Source of the DNA: CAYPYI01 sp964415085
GTDB lineage: Bacteria > Bacillota > Clostridia > Tissierellales > Tissierellaceae
Direction of reading: 5' to 3'
Assembly (NCBI GenBank): GCA_964415085.1
Contig: CAYPYI010000015.1
Location: 1 to 24,776, forward strand
Length of the DNA stretch: 24,776 bases
Of this stretch, positions 23,870 through 24,776 are shown in pieces (the stretch's first letter is position 1; each line of letters begins with the position of its first letter). The translations under genes were made by a program, and so were the position numbers. The notes below the pieces were generated by a model, which saw only the letters and a program-made list of their open reading frames with translations, ran no database searches and was not told the DNA's origin.

Positions 23870-24776
23870 TTATAATTTATAATTTTTTATATAACTTAAA
23901 AAGAATGCTACACCATTCTTTAATGCAGATTCATCGATATTAAATTTTGAGTTATGATGTGGATAATCATTGTTCTCAATCTTACCACCTATAAATATAT
24001 AACATCCTGGGATAACTTCTAGGTATTTTGCAAAATCTTCACCACCGGTTGTTGGCTCTATGCTTGCTAATCCTTGTTCTCCTAATATATCAAACACAGC
24101 TTTTTTAGCTATTCCTACACTATTGCTTTCATTTACAGTTGCAGGTGTACCGTAATAATATTCAAAATTATAATTACCTCTAAATACATTGCATGTATTA
24201 GATATAATTCTTTCGATTTTTTCAGGTATCTTATTTCTNNNNNNNNNNAAAGTTCTAACTGTACCTTCTAAAACAACTTCATTAGGTATTATATTTGGTG
24301 AGTCTCCACCTTTTATAGAACATATACTTATTACTAATGGGTTCATTGGATTGATTTCCCTACTAGCTAATGTTTGTAAGTTGTTAACTAGATTCGTTGA
24401 AATTATTATTGGATCAATTGTTTCTTGTGGTTGTGCACCATGTCCACCTTTACCCATAACCTTTATTTTAAATGTATCTGCAGAAGCCATCACTGCACCT
24501 TCTCTTACAGAAATTTTACCTGAATCTAAACTAGACCATATATGTGCTCCTATAATATTATCAAGTTCCTTTATCTCATCCACTTCTACTAGATACTTTG
24601 CACCTGAATCCATTATATATTCTTCAGCTGGCTGAAATATTAATTTAATATTAAATGGAAGTTCATCTTTATATTTTGATAATATATTTGCTGTACCCAA
24701 TAGCATAGCAATGTGAGCATCGTGTCCACAAGCATGCATTATCCCTTTATTTTTAGATGCATAACTCAACCCTGTA
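23870..24776 (-). CDS. M20-family amidohydrolase (N-acyl-amino-acid hydrolase type), 5' end outside window, internal N gap
   Basis: Zinc hydrolase of the aminoacylase/hippurate hydrolase (YxeP/HipO-like) group, probably releasing amino acids from N-acyl derivatives or peptides. The reading frame stays open to the window edge (TGLSYASKNKG), so the N-terminal part is missing; the TTG at 24769 is not a credible start. Metal-site motifs visible are HACGHDAH, FQPAEE and a late GGEDFAKY, with a dimerisation-domain segment GKGGHGAQP. Ten unknown bases (24239-24248) interrupt the GTVRT segment but the frame agrees on both sides. Relatives generally have five residues there before the next Arg, whereas the gap allows four. 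The exact substrate cannot be told. Confidence 0.87.
   Translation of the reverse strand, partial: TGLSYASKNKGIMHACGHDAHIAMLLGTANILSKYKDELPFNIKLIFQPAEEYIMDSGAKYLVEVDEIKELDNIIGAHIWSSLDSGKISVREGAVMASADTFKIKVMGKGGHGAQPQETIDPIIISTNLVNNLQTLASREINPMNPLVISICSIKGGDSPNIIPNEVVLEGTVRTXXXXRNKIPEKIERIISNTCNVFRGNYNFEYYYGTPATVNESNSVGIAKKAVFDILGEQGLASIEPTTGGEDFAKYLEVIPGCYIFIGGKIENNDYPHHNSKFNIDESALKNGVAFFLSYIKNYKL
24239..24248. other. Assembly gap (10 N)
   Basis: Ten undetermined bases inside the M20 amidohydrolase gene. The length is probably a scaffolding estimate, not a measurement. Confidence 0.95.

Noticed and set aside
24189..24635. 148-codon plus-strand frame across the N gap
   Set aside because: Antisense to the M20 gene, whose metal-binding motifs are clear; the length depends on unknown bases.

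Overview
This is a very AT-rich window (GC roughly 30%) with strong AGGAGG-type ribosome binding sites, TATAAT/TTGACA-type promoters, several TTG or GTG starts and short U-tract terminators. Together with oxygen-sensitive enzymes (a glycyl radical enzyme with its radical-SAM activase, and a rubrerythrin-type diiron protein), this points to an anaerobic low-GC Gram-positive bacterium of the Clostridia/Tissierellia kind, probably an amino-acid and peptide fermenter. The genus cannot be fixed from the sequence alone. No rRNA, tRNA, CRISPR array, transposon or phage gene was seen. A 10-base run of N (24239-24248) marks an assembly gap.

Layout. Positions 84-5458, minus strand: glutamate racemase (murI), the citrate-lyase maturation pair citX/citG without lyase subunits, a DEAD-box RNA helicase with a DbpA-type RNA-binding tail, and peptidase T. 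Positions 5629-7700, plus strand: oligoendopeptidase F and a TatA-type protein. Positions 7741-9720, minus strand: a ferritin-like diiron protein, an alpha/beta hydrolase and uracil-DNA glycosylase. Positions 9919-11259, plus strand: a secreted TraB/GumN-family protein with an SLH-like N-terminal part. Positions 11390-16210, minus strand: a glutamate-type sodium symporter and the hydroxyproline dehydratase pair hypD/hypG. Positions 16556-18592, plus strand and divergent: an Lrp/AsnC regulator and a pyrroline-5-carboxylate dehydrogenase. Positions 18627-21859, minus strand: a glutathionylspermidine-synthase-like ATP-grasp enzyme overlapped by a glutamate-cysteine ligase, then a UPF0316 membrane protein. 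Positions 22032-23759, plus strand: a short, divergent FtsH. Positions 23870-24776, minus strand: an M20 amidohydrolase cut by the window edge.

How the genes fit together. The core is a probable hydroxyproline-to-glutamate route. HypG activates HypD, which dehydrates trans-4-hydroxy-L-proline (abundant in collagen) to pyrroline-5-carboxylate, and the divergent dehydrogenase oxidises that to glutamate. In the described C. difficile arrangement the product is instead reduced to proline. The dehydrogenase is co-transcribed with an Lrp-family regulator. The hypG leader carries a sequence that matches the CcpA cre consensus, so both substrate and catabolite control are plausible. Next door, a translationally coupled pair could use glutamate plus cysteine to make gamma-glutamylcysteine and then ligate it to an amine or amino acid, giving glutathione or a non-standard thiol. 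This pair is the best candidate for an undescribed pathway here. Peptidases T and F and the M20 enzyme fit a peptide-degrading lifestyle.
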